Program-made: the position numbers and the translations under genes | Notes under the pieces: generated by a model | What the model was told of the DNA's origin: nothing | Databases searched by the model: none | Seen by the model: only the letters and a program-made list of their open reading frames with translations | Shown: positions 1 through 6,931 of the stretch, in pieces | How positions within the stretch are numbered: the first letter of the stretch is position 1 | Layout: each line of letters opens with the position of its first letter | Assembly: GCA_020444165.1 (NCBI GenBank) | Contig: JAHLLK010000128.1 | Location: forward strand, 1-10,103 | Direction: 5' to 3' | From: Deltaproteobacteria bacterium | GTDB lineage: Bacteria > Desulfobacterota > Desulfarculia > Desulfarculales > Desulfarculaceae | DNA length: 10,103 nucleotides

Positions 1-1
1 C

Positions 2-1165
2 TTCTTCTTCCCCAAGCCTCTGGTGCACATCACCGAGAAGTTCTTCCAGACCGAGGGGCACATGGAGTTCCTGAACCACATCTGCGATGTGGCCAGCGAG
101 AAGGGCAACACCTACTTCGTGTTCGACCGGGGCGACACGGCCAAGATCAGCGAGTGCTGCCGGCTCTCCTTCAAGCTGGAGAAGAGCGACCTGGAGGACG
201 CCAAGACTCCGTGGCGCATGCGCTACAGCGCCTTGCAGAACGTGACCATCAACCTGCCGCGCATCGCCTACGAGGCGGCGGGCGACGACACGGCCCTGTT
301 CAAGATTTTGCGGCGGCGGGTGGAATTGGCGGTGCAGGCCCACTTGGAAAAGCGCCGCTTCATCGAGGAGCTTCTGGGCCACGGCCCCACCGGTCCCTTG
401 GCCCTGTTGGCCATGAACCTGGACGGCCAGGGCTACCTCCGGATGCACCGGGTTTCCTACCTCATCGGCATGGTGGGTTTGAACGAGATGGTGCAGAAGC
501 ATTTGGGCCATGAGTTGCACCAGTCCGAGGAGGCCATGCGCTTTGGCCTCAAGGTCATCGCCCAGATGAAGCTTTTGAGCGAGCACTACAGCCAGCGCCA
601 CCGCATGCACCTGGTGCTGGAGCAGACCCCGGCCGAGTCCACGGCCTATAGGTTCGCCAAGCTGGATCTGAAGCATTTCGCCGGCGAGGCCAAGCACGTG
701 GTCAAGGGCGACATCTTCACCAACGAGGTGTATTACACCAACTCCACCCTGTTCAACGTGGGCAGCCACTTGAACCCCATCGAGCGGGTGAAGCTGGAGG
801 GGCGCTTCCATCCCCTGATCGAGGCTGGGGCCATCACCCACGTGTGGTTGGGGGAGGCGCGGCCTTCCAAGGAATCCCTGGCCAACTTCGTGATCAAGAT
901 TTTCCGGGACACCAAGAACGACCAGGTGGCGTTCAGCCCCGAGTTCAGTTGCTGCAAGGCCTGCGGCCGCAACGAGCGCGGCTTGACCGAGAAGTGCCCG
1001 GCCTGCGGCAGCGAGTCCCTGGACCACATCACCCGCATCACCGGCTACTTCACCCGGGTTTCCTCGTGGAACAAGGGCAAGCTGGGCGAGCTGCGGGACC
1101 GCTACCGCAACCAGGGCTTCTTCTCGGCCGGAGTCCAGGACGCGACCCAGCCTCAAGTCGTGTAG
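2..1165 (+). CDS. nrdD: Anaerobic (class III) ribonucleoside-triphosphate reductase, C-terminal part
   Basis: Partial gene: the frame is open from base 2 and 387 codons are visible, so the start lies upstream. NrdD reduces ribonucleoside triphosphates to dNTPs in the cytoplasm under anoxia, using a glycyl radical installed by NrdG. Visible family signatures are QNVTINLPRIAY (about 235-270), EQTPAESTAYRFAKLD (about 620-665), a four-cysteine zinc site made of two CxxC pairs (Cys codons 953, 962, 995 and 1004) and the C-terminal RITGY box, whose glycine at 1043-1045 is the expected radical site. A Cys-Cys pair in ECCRL (155-160) may hold active-site cysteines; I cannot confirm this from a fragment. 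It is followed at 90 bp by a redoxin gene and then nrdG. The family assignment is secure; the subtype and natural reductant are inferred only from context. Confidence 0.95.
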   Translation, partial: FFFPKPLVHITEKFFQTEGHMEFLNHICDVASEKGNTYFVFDRGDTAKISECCRLSFKLEKSDLEDAKTPWRMRYSALQNVTINLPRIAYEAAGDDTALFKILRRRVELAVQAHLEKRRFIEELLGHGPTGPLALLAMNLDGQGYLRMHRVSYLIGMVGLNEMVQKHLGHELHQSEEAMRFGLKVIAQMKLLSEHYSQRHRMHLVLEQTPAESTAYRFAKLDLKHFAGEAKHVVKGDIFTNEVYYTNSTLFNVGSHLNPIERVKLEGRFHPLIEAGAITHVWLGEARPSKESLANFVIKIFRDTKNDQVAFSPEFSCCKACGRNERGLTEKCPACGSESLDHITRITGYFTRVSSWNKGKLGELRDRYRNQGFFSAGVQDATQPQVV

Positions 1166-1168
1166 GGT

Positions 1169-1184
1169 GCTTCCCGCGGGAAGC
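1169..1184. repeat. Perfect 16-bp palindrome after nrdD
   Basis: GCTTCCCGCGGGAAGC is its own reverse complement and starts 3 bp after the nrdD stop codon. As RNA it would form a stem of about six pairs with a CGCG loop. No T-run follows, so it is unlikely to terminate transcription. It could protect or process the nrdD 3' end within the operon mRNA, but that is inference. Confidence 0.5.
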
Positions 1185-1255
1185 TATGACCCTGGGCCGG
1201 ATCGGGCGGACCGGGGAGTGGGATAAAACAGATCAGGCGTCGGGAGGAGAGAGGA

Positions 1256-1504
1256 ATGACCCTATTCACGAAACCCGGATGTGACAAATGCCACTACATA
1301 ACCGGTAAATTCGACCTGGCTTCCATGGGGGTGATGGTGGAGAGCCTGGCCGAGGACAATCCGGACGCTTTGGCCCATCTGGCCTGGCACGAACTGGTGG
1401 ATGTGGCCCAGCGGGAGCTGCCCATCCTGGTGCTGGACGACATGAGTCACATCAGTGGGGCCATCAAGATCAAGTCCTATCTTTCCCGGGTGAGTCTTGC
1501 CTGA
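1256..1504 (+). CDS. Glutaredoxin/thioredoxin-fold small redox protein
   Basis: An 82-residue protein beginning MTLFTKPGCDKCHYI. The CxxC redox pair (Cys9 and Cys12, CDKC) follows the first predicted beta strand, as in glutaredoxin and NrdH-like redoxins. The ELPILVLDD segment supplies the cis-proline (Pro56) of the thioredoxin fold. The ATG is preceded by a strong GGAGGAGAG-type ribosome binding site at about 1241-1253. The gene lies between nrdD and nrdG and overlaps the nrdG start by 8 bp, indicating co-transcription and coupled translation. The likely role is thiol-disulfide electron transfer, plausibly re-reducing NrdD, since some class III enzymes use a redoxin instead of formate; this is inference from position. 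The fold call is good, the partner unproven. It is close to minimal glutaredoxin size. Confidence 0.82.
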   Translation: MTLFTKPGCDKCHYITGKFDLASMGVMVESLAEDNPDALAHLAWHELVDVAQRELPILVLDDMSHISGAIKIKSYLSRVSLA

Positions 1505-2264
1505 GTCCGCCCCCCGTCCGGCCGTCCCCGTCCGGTCCGGGCCGGGCGCGGGGGGTATTCCGGCCGGCGACGCGGCGACTCCGCCGCCCATCAAGGGTTT
1601 TCTGGAAACCAGTTTTCTGGATTGGCGGGGCCTGGTCAGTGCGGTGCTGTTTTTGCCGGGCTGCAATTTCCGCTGCCCCTTCTGCCACAACTTCACCCTG
1701 GTGTCCCGGCCGGAGCAGTACCAGACCTTGGAGCTCTCCCTGGTTTTGGAGCGCCTCAAAACCTTCACCGGCTGGATCGACGGGGTGGTGATCACCGGGG
1801 GCGAGCCCACCATCCACGCGGGCCTGCCGGCCCTGATCCGGGTGCTCCGCTCTTCGGGGTTCAAGGTGAAGCTGGACACCAACGGCTATCGGCCCGGGGT
1901 GCTGGAGAGCCTCCTGGACCAGGGTTTGCTGGACATGGTGGCCATGGACTTGAAGGCCCCCCTGGAGCCTTTGGCCTATGCCCGGGCAGCGGGGGGAGCG
2001 GTGGATCTGGAGCGCATCGGGCGCTCGGTGCGGCTGTTGCAGGATTCCGGGGTGGCGCACGAGTTCCGCACGACCCTGCTGCCGGCCTGGCACCCCGAAC
2101 CGGAGCTGGCCAAGATGGCCGTGACCCTGGCCGGGGCCCGGCGCTGGACCCTGCAAGCCATGAACCCGGCCACCGCCTGGAACCAGAAGGTGCTGGGCCA
2201 GCTTCCGGCCTACGCGCCCGAGGAAATGGACCGGCTGCGCCAGACCTTCGGCCTGGGCGACTGA
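1497..2264 (+). CDS. nrdG: Anaerobic ribonucleotide reductase activating protein, radical SAM
   Basis: A 255-residue radical-SAM activase. The CxxxCxxC cluster motif CNFRCPFC (Cys56, Cys60, Cys63) binds the 4Fe-4S cluster that cleaves S-adenosylmethionine, and ITGGEP (about 99-104) is the usual SAM-binding strand. The stretch KGFLETSFLDW followed by LFLPGCNFRCPFCHN is typical of the NrdG2-type activase family. The enzyme would generate the glycyl radical on NrdD. The start is TTG at 1497, inside the end of the redoxin gene; no other in-frame start precedes the conserved KGF segment. A purine-rich GGGTGAG sits just upstream. Residues 1-30 are a Pro/Ala/Gly-rich extension that may be poorly conserved, so the exact start is less certain than the family. 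The gene is followed by an intrinsic terminator. Confidence 0.93.
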   Translation: MPESAPRPAVPVRSGPGAGGIPAGDAATPPPIKGFLETSFLDWRGLVSAVLFLPGCNFRCPFCHNFTLVSRPEQYQTLELSLVLERLKTFTGWIDGVVITGGEPTIHAGLPALIRVLRSSGFKVKLDTNGYRPGVLESLLDQGLLDMVAMDLKAPLEPLAYARAAGGAVDLERIGRSVRLLQDSGVAHEFRTTLLPAWHPEPELAKMAVTLAGARRWTLQAMNPATAWNQKVLGQLPAYAPEEMDRLRQTFGLGD

Positions 2265-2285
2265 GGCGCCCGCCGGCGCTGCCAA

Positions 2286-2306
2286 GGGAACGGGGGGGTT
2301 GGGGGG
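2286..2306 (+). other. G-run cluster fitting the G-quadruplex pattern
   Basis: Directly after nrdG, three G-runs of 3, 7 and 6 bases are separated by AAC and TT. Splitting the long run gives four tracts of three guanines with loops of 1-3 nt, which meets the usual G-quadruplex pattern on the plus strand. No function is implied. Confidence 0.3.
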
Positions 2307-2364
2307 TTCCCGGCGCAACCCATCCCGGAGTCATCCCCCCCACCTTTCGGGCTTAAAAATGATG

Positions 2365-2404
2365 ACGGGCAAGGCCCCGCTCGCGCGGTGACCTTGCCCG
2401 TTTT
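2365..2404 (+). terminator. Rho-independent terminator of the nrd operon
   Basis: ACGGGCAAGG (2365-2374) pairs perfectly with CCTTGCCCGT (2392-2401). An inner CCGC/GCGG helix (2377-2380 with 2385-2388) extends the hairpin, and TTTT overlaps its 3' edge. It lies 100 bp after the nrdG stop, as expected for the end of this operon. Confidence 0.8.
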
Positions 2405-2438
2405 GCTTCGGCGGTTGAAAACCTCTTTTACAGCCCAA

Positions 2439-3024
2439 CTCCGGGAGCGAGCGAGGCCACTTTTCCTGACAGCCTCGCCCGACAACCCGCTACGCCAGCC
2501 GCGGCGACGCGGCCCCGTAGCCGTCTTTTGATCTCCAAGCCAACTCTGGGAGCGTACGCGCTTCGCTCGTGAGGCGGGCCCTTTTCGACCCGCTACGCCA
2601 GCCGCGGCGACGCGGCCTCGTAGCCGTCTTTTGATCTCCAAGCCAACTCCGGGAGCGTACGCGCTACGCTCGTGAGGCGGGCCCTTTCACGACCCGCTAC
2701 GCCAGCCGCGGCGACGCGGCCTCGTAGCCGTCTTTTGATCTCCAAGCCAACTCCGGGAGCGTACGCGCTACGCTCGTGAGGCGGGCCCTTTCACGACCCG
2801 CGACGCCAGCCGCGGCGACGCGGCCTCGAGAAAAGAGTATCAGACGGCCTGCCTTCGGGAGCCAAGGAGACCGCTCCTCATGGCAACCAATTACGACCCG
2901 CTACGCCAGCCGCGGCGACGCGGCCTCGAGAAAAGAGTATCAGACGGCCTGCCTTCGGGAGCCAAGGAGACCGCTCCTCATGGCAACCAATTACGACCCG
3001 CTACGCCAGCCGCGGCGACGCGGC
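2439..3024 (+). repeat. Repeat array 1: six hairpin-bearing units of about 100-105 bp
   Basis: Six tandem units share a core, GACCCGCTACGCCAGC followed by GCCGCG-GCGA-CGCGGC (overlapping at GC), at about 2485, 2587, 2691, 2795, 2895 and 2995; copies 1 and 4 carry single-base variants. Two subtypes exist. Units beginning CTCCGGGAGC (or CTCTGGGAGC) at 2439, 2544, 2647 and 2751 are spaced 103-105 bp. Units 2825-2924 and 2925-3024 begin CTCGAGAAAAGAG and are identical over 100 bp. Each unit also carries a first short hairpin (GAGC...GCTC). The period is not a multiple of three, so a conserved reading frame is not maintained; open frames here (for example those reading MATNYDPLRQPRRRG) are probably spurious. 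The right end touches the chemoreceptor stop codon. There are no variable spacers of CRISPR type, no transposase and no obvious terminal inverted repeats. Confidence 0.9.
2489..2736 (+). terminator. Three repeat-borne hairpins with T-tracts
   Basis: In the first three core copies (2489-2529, 2592-2632, 2696-2736) an outer stem GCTACG/CGTAGC encloses the inner GCCGCG/CGCGGC stem with its GCGA loop, and CGTCTTTT follows. That is a 12-pair interrupted hairpin plus a short U-run, which resembles an intrinsic terminator reading on the plus strand. They could act as back-up terminators behind nrdG. The U-run is short, so activity is uncertain. Confidence 0.4.
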
Positions 3025-5165
3025 TAGAATTCTTCGAAGCCCTCCAGGTCGGGGTCGGCCAGGAAGTCATCCTCGGCCGGCTTGTTTTTGGCCGTGGGCT
3101 TGGCCGCGGCTTTCCTGGCTGGCGCGGCGACCGCGGGCCGGGCGGCGGACCGGGCAGCGGGCCGGGCGGTGGGCCGGGCAGCGGGCCGCGGGGCGGGCCC
3201 GGGCAGGGCCGGGGTCAGGCCCCTGGTGCTGCCGTGGTTGACTTTGAACTGGGCGGTCTGGGAGCGGAGTTCCTCGGCGGCGGAGGCCATGTTTTCGGAC
3301 GAGGAGGCGGCTTCCTCCACCAGGGCGGCGTTTTGCTGCACGCCTTCGTCCATCTGGGCCACGGCCTTGTTGACTTCCTCGATGCCCTGGGCCTGTTCCT
3401 GGCTGGCGGCGGTGATCTCGCCCACGGTGTCGGCCACGGCTTGGACGTTGTTGATGATCTCGTTCAGGAGCCGGCCGGATTCGGCCACCAGCTCGTTGCC
3501 CTGCTCCACTTTGCCGACGCTGTCGGTGATGAGGGCCTGGATCTCCTTGGCGGCCTGGGAGCTGCGGCCGGCCAGGTTCCTGACCTCACCGGCCACCACG
3601 GCGAAGCCGCGGCCGGCCTCGCCGGCGCGGGCGGCCTCCACGGCGGCGTTCAGGGCCAGGAGGTTGGTCTGGAAGGCGATCTCGTTGACCACGTTGATGA
3701 TCTCGCTGATTTTCTTGCTGGACTCGGTGACGGCTTCCATGGCGGTGATGGTGCGGCCCACCACCTGGCTGCCTTCCTGGGCCATGACCGCGGTTTTCTT
3801 GGCCAGGTCGTTGGCCTGGCTGGAGTTGGCGGCGTTCTGCTTGACCGAGCCGGTCATCTCTTCCAGGGCGCTGGCGGTCTCCTCGATGGCGCTGGCCTGC
3901 TGCTGGGTGCGGTTGGAGAGGTCCTGGTTGCCCTGGCTGATCTCGGCGGCGGAGGAGGCCACGGTTTCGGCGGCCAGGGAGACCTCGCGCACGGTGTTGG
4001 AGAGGTTTTCCACCATGTTTTGCACGTCGCGGGCCATGTCGCCCAGCTCGTCGCTACGGGAGAGATGGGCATCGGCCATGCGCAGGGTGAAATCGCCGTG
4101 GCTGGCCGCGCGCACGGCCAGGCCGGTGGCGCCGACCGGACGGGTGATGCCCCGGGTGAGGATGACGGCCACCACGATGCCGACCAAGAGCGCCACGGCC
4201 AGGCCTACCAGCATGATGAGCATGGAGGTGGCAAGCGAGGCGGAGGACAGGTCGGCCACTTCCTTGGCGTGGGTCATGCCGGCCTGGGCGGTGGCCTGCA
4301 CCATGGTCAGGAGCTTCTGGGCCGCGGCGTCACGCTGGCCGTTCAGCTTCTGGAGGGCGGACCAGCCGGCCAGGATTTCCCGCATGGCCTGGGTGTAGCT
4401 CTGGGACGACTGGCGGGAGGTGTCCAACTGCTTCTGGTTGATCTCTTGATGGGTGAGGGGTTTCAGGAAGTCATAGCGCTGGTCCAGGTCCTTGAACTTG
4501 GTCAAGGCGGTTTCCAGGATTTCCAGGTTGCGGGTGGCCTGGGCCTTGAAAGTGGCCAGGCGGATATCGCCGCCTATCTCGATGATTTCATTGATGGCGT
4601 AGATTTTTTTCAGCCGCTCGGTCAGCCGCGCGATCTTGTCCGGCGCGGGCGGGGCCAACAACTCCCGGCTCAGGGCTTCCTTCTGGGACTCCTCAAAGAC
4701 CTGGTTGTTCTGCATGAAGGTCTCACCGGCCGCGGACAAGGCCTGGCGGGCCGTTTGCATGCCGGTGATCTGCTTTTCGGTTTCCAGGAGCAGGTTGTCA
4801 TAGCCGTTGACGGCCTGCTCCATCTCGGCCAGGGACTGGCGGAGCTTCTGCAGGGTGTCATGCTGGCTGGCCAGGGTCTTGGCCTCTTCCAGGTAGCGTT
4901 TCACCTGGGCGAGCTGGGCCTTGCCTTCCTGGAGAAAGGCGGGGTCCTCGGACAGGCCGTACCCGCGGTTGGCGTACATGGCCAAAAGGGCATACCGTTC
5001 CAGGTTGTTGGAAAGCGCCACCTCGGGAACGTATTCCTCGGCGAGGTTGGTGGCTTCGCGGCCCACTTGGGACATATAGAAAATGGCCAAGCCTCCCAGA
5101 GCCACCGCGATGAGGATGAGAATGCCGAGCCCCGCGCCGATCTTGGCGCCCAGTTTAAGCTTCAT
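3024..5165 (-). CDS. Methyl-accepting chemotaxis protein with C-terminal CheR-type tether
   Basis: A 713-residue transmembrane chemoreceptor. Order: cytoplasmic start, TM1 (about 10-31), a long mostly helical periplasmic sensor (about 32-311), TM2 (about 312-336), HAMP (about 337-390) and a signalling coiled coil. The hairpin tip is unmistakable (EIAFQTNLLALNAAVEAARA, then GEAGRGFAVVAGEVR, about 495-530) and binds CheA/CheW. Methylation-type Glu/Gln segments flank it (for example SAIEETASALEEMT). The roughly 280-residue sensor is larger than a single four-helix bundle and may be of the helical bimodular type; the ligand is unknown. Residues about 645-700 form a Pro/Ala/Arg-rich linker ending in GFEEF, which fits the CheR-docking pentapeptide. 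The ATG has an upstream AAGGGA. The stop codon directly touches repeat array 1, and a dyad lies 36 bp before the start. No che genes are in view. Confidence 0.95.
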   Translation of the reverse strand: MKLKLGAKIGAGLGILILIAVALGGLAIFYMSQVGREATNLAEEYVPEVALSNNLERYALLAMYANRGYGLSEDPAFLQEGKAQLAQVKRYLEEAKTLASQHDTLQKLRQSLAEMEQAVNGYDNLLLETEKQITGMQTARQALSAAGETFMQNNQVFEESQKEALSRELLAPPAPDKIARLTERLKKIYAINEIIEIGGDIRLATFKAQATRNLEILETALTKFKDLDQRYDFLKPLTHQEINQKQLDTSRQSSQSYTQAMREILAGWSALQKLNGQRDAAAQKLLTMVQATAQAGMTHAKEVADLSSASLATSMLIMLVGLAVALLVGIVVAVILTRGITRPVGATGLAVRAASHGDFTLRMADAHLSRSDELGDMARDVQNMVENLSNTVREVSLAAETVASSAAEISQGNQDLSNRTQQQASAIEETASALEEMTGSVKQNAANSSQANDLAKKTAVMAQEGSQVVGRTITAMEAVTESSKKISEIINVVNEIAFQTNLLALNAAVEAARAGEAGRGFAVVAGEVRNLAGRSSQAAKEIQALITDSVGKVEQGNELVAESGRLLNEIINNVQAVADTVGEITAASQEQAQGIEEVNKAVAQMDEGVQQNAALVEEAASSSENMASAAEELRSQTAQFKVNHGSTRGLTPALPGPAPRPAARPTARPAARSAARPAVAAPARKAAAKPTAKNKPAEDDFLADPDLEGFEEF
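3100..3225 (-). repeat. GC-rich tandem codons for the receptor linker
   Basis: Within the chemoreceptor gene the segment for residues about 650-690 is an imperfect tandem of GGGC/CGGGC blocks, producing a repeated A-A-R-P type linker. The low-complexity DNA probably expanded by slippage. It lies only about 75 bp from repeat array 1 but shares no clear sequence with it. Confidence 0.45.
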
Positions 5166-5619
5166 GGTTGTCCCTTCGTGTGCAGCGTCGCCAGCAGGAT
5201 GGTGAAAATTTCACCCCCTGGACTAATGCGAGGATGCCATCCCGCCGCCTGTGGGGGCGGAGTTTAATTGTTCAGTGCCTGGGGGTGATCGCGCGCCAGC
5301 CGGCTTGGAGCCGTCCGCCGAGCCGGGGACGGCTGTGGGTCAGCCTTTCCTTGCCCCCCGGTTGGAAAGTAACCTGCTGCAAAACCAGGCAATTTAGGCT
5401 ATATCCCATATTTTTCACCCAGTGGGGCGCACAAACCACTCCCCTGGGCGAATAATTCAACGGGCAGGCTGGGGTCTGAATATGGAATGATACCCAGCCC
5501 TCGGGGAGTTGTCTAGAAAAGTCGCGGCCGGTAAAGGTATGTAATGAGGCTTTCCGGGCTGAAGAGAGCGTGGCCGGGCAAGCCAGGCGGAAAATCCAAC
5601 CCCCAGAGCGGAGCGTGCC
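5166..5619. other. 454-bp non-coding region between divergent genes
   Basis: This stretch separates the chemoreceptor (minus) from the thioesterase (plus). It holds the dyad at 5201-5215, a hairpin with perfect 8-bp arms AGCCGTCC/GGACGGCT at 5309-5316 and 5327-5334 without a T-run, and an AT-richer zone at about 5390-5420 that could carry promoters. I found no convincing promoter hexamers and no plausible small gene in it. Confidence 0.5.
5201..5215. promoter_or_regulatory. 15-bp dyad upstream of the chemoreceptor
   Basis: GGTGAAAATTTCACC consists of perfect 7-bp arms around a central A, 36 bp before the chemoreceptor ATG. It has the form of an operator for a dimeric regulator. A half-site-like TTTTTCACCC occurs again at about 5411-5420. 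No confident -35/-10 pair was identified beside it, so the role is inferred. Confidence 0.4.
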
Positions 5620-6105
5620 GTGACCGAAACCAAGGCCCCAAGCTGCAATCCGGTGCTGCTGGCCAATCCCTACTCCACGAGCAACTGCTTTTTTTGTGGT
5701 GAGAACAACCCCCGGGGCGCCCACCTGGAGTTCTGGCAGGTGAACGACGACCCCTTGGAGGTGGTGTGCCATTGGACGCCCGGGCCGGATTTCAGCGGCC
5801 TGGGCCGGGTGTTGCACGGCGGCATCCAGAGTGGGCTGTTCGACGAGATCATGGGTTGGACGGCGCACCATGTGGAGCACACACCAGGGGTGACCACGGA
5901 ACTCAGGGTGAAGTTCCTGCGGCCGTTGTACGTGGAGGAGCCTCTGGAGCTGCGGTGCCGGGTGGCGGGGCGCGAGGGCCGGCGGGTGGATTTGGCGGCG
6001 GAGCTTTTGGGCCCGGACGGTGAGGTGGCGGCCCGGGCCAGCGGCTCTTACGTATTGATGGATCCGGAGCGCTTTTTCGGTTTGGTGCGGTCCGCGGGCT
6101 CCTGA
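5620..6105 (+). CDS. PaaI/4HBT-type hotdog-fold thioesterase
   Basis: A 161-residue single-domain hotdog protein, normal length for PaaI-like acyl-CoA thioesterases. The long helix motif LHGGIQSGLFDEIMGW (about 65-80) contains the HGG turn and the acidic residue (Asp75/Glu76) expected to act in thioester hydrolysis. The N-terminal NCFFCGENNPRG (about 22-33) matches a motif common in this subgroup. TELRVKFLRPL is the usual central strand. The start is GTG at 5620, with GGAG six bases upstream. It probably acts in the cytoplasm as a homo-oligomer on an acyl-CoA; the substrate cannot be read from sequence. The gene converges on, and its last 58 bp overlap, an IclR-family regulator gene, which may hint at control of aromatic or acyl-CoA metabolism, but the link is only positional. 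Confidence 0.88.
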   Translation: MTETKAPSCNPVLLANPYSTSNCFFCGENNPRGAHLEFWQVNDDPLEVVCHWTPGPDFSGLGRVLHGGIQSGLFDEIMGWTAHHVEHTPGVTTELRVKFLRPLYVEEPLELRCRVAGREGRRVDLAAELLGPDGEVAARASGSYVLMDPERFFGLVRSAGS

Positions 6106-6872
6106 GCCGGGGTGGCTATCCCGTCCTGGCAGATATGCCGGGCGGCGTCGGCCAGGGCGGTGGCCAGCTCATGGAGGCGGCTGTCATTCAGGGAGCTGGT
6201 GAAACCCACGGACCACAGCCCGGCCGGGGCGCCCCAGCCGGAGCCGAGGCTCACGGCCACGCCCCAGACCCCGGTGAGGTATTCCTCCTGTTCCACGGCG
6301 TAGCCATCGCGGCGGACCTGGTCCAAGAGGCGGCGGATATGATCCGGATCAATAATGGTGTGGGGGGTATAGCGGGGCAGACCCTGGGCCAGGATCAGGT
6401 CCACCCTGGCCGGCGGCATCCCGGCCAGGAAGACCCGGCCCACGGCGCCGGCGGTCAGCGGCAGGTGGGTGCCCGGACCGGCGGAGATGCCCACGTGGCC
6501 GCCGGGTTGGCGCATGTCCAGAACGGTGACGTGTTCGCGGCCCATGACCCCCAGAAAGATGGACTGGTCCAGGAGGTCGCAGAGCCGGCTCAGGTGGGGG
6601 GCGGCCAGCTCCCGCAACCGGGTAAGCACTTGGCCGCGGCGGGCCAGGGTGTCCACCAGGGGTCCCAGGACGTATTTTTTGGTCTCGTGATCGCGGATCA
6701 GCCCTCCGCCGGCTTCCAACTGCTGGCAAAGTCCGAACACCGTTCCCTTGGAAAGGTTCAGGCGGCGTGAGAGGTCGCTGATGCCAAGTCCTTGATTGGA
6801 CTCGGACACCATTTCCATAATCTGGAGGGCCCGGCCCACACTGGGGGCCCGATAGCCTTTGCTGGCGGCCAT
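6048..6872 (-). CDS. IclR-family transcriptional regulator
   Basis: A 274-residue protein with the IclR architecture: an N-terminal winged helix-turn-helix (about 10-70, with SVGRALQIMEM, ISDLSRRLNLSKGTVFGLCQ and YVLG) and a C-terminal effector-binding domain (about 80-250, with HLPLTAGAVGRVFLAG and DGYAVEQEEYLTGVWGVAV). These regulators bind small carboxylated or aromatic effectors and act as dimers or tetramers on palindromic operators. The ATG at 6872 has AGAGGA about 7 bp upstream. The basic tail after about residue 255 (PADRTKPKKRSG) lies beyond the domain and is encoded largely in the overlap with the convergent thioesterase gene, suggesting a late 3' extension. A good promoter with an overlapping palindrome precedes the gene, consistent with autoregulation. 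The effector and targets are unknown. Confidence 0.92.
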   Translation of the reverse strand: MAASKGYRAPSVGRALQIMEMVSESNQGLGISDLSRRLNLSKGTVFGLCQQLEAGGGLIRDHETKKYVLGPLVDTLARRGQVLTRLRELAAPHLSRLCDLLDQSIFLGVMGREHVTVLDMRQPGGHVGISAGPGTHLPLTAGAVGRVFLAGMPPARVDLILAQGLPRYTPHTIIDPDHIRRLLDQVRRDGYAVEQEEYLTGVWGVAVSLGSGWGAPAGLWSVGFTSSLNDSRLHELATALADAARHICQDGIATPAQEPADRTKPKKRSGSINT

Positions 6873-6902
6873 GTCGTTTCCTCTGCTGAACAGCTAAGCC
6901 CC

Positions 6903-6931
6903 ATAGTGGACCCTGCCTTCCGGGCTGTCAA
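6903..6931 (-). promoter_or_regulatory. Sigma-70-type promoter of the IclR gene
   Basis: Read on the minus strand, a perfect TTGACA (6926-6931) is followed after exactly 17 bp by CACTAT (6903-6908). The -10 keeps the important A2 and T6. The inferred transcript would start near 6896 with a leader of about 25 nt containing the AGAGGA ribosome binding site. Confidence 0.6.

Noticed and set aside
2439..3024. CRISPR array
   Set aside because: Whole units of about 100 bp are repeated, with no short repeats separated by unique spacers and no cas genes.
2776..3027. Repeat-encoded protein frames such as MATNYDPLRQPRRRG
   Set aside because: The 100-bp period is not a multiple of three, so the frame shifts at each unit, and no ribosome binding site pattern supports translation.
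2880..5267. 795-codon plus-strand open frame across the chemoreceptor
   Set aside because: It is antisense to a clear chemoreceptor, starts inside repeat array 1, and its product is a Gly/Leu-rich string typical of high-GC reverse frames.
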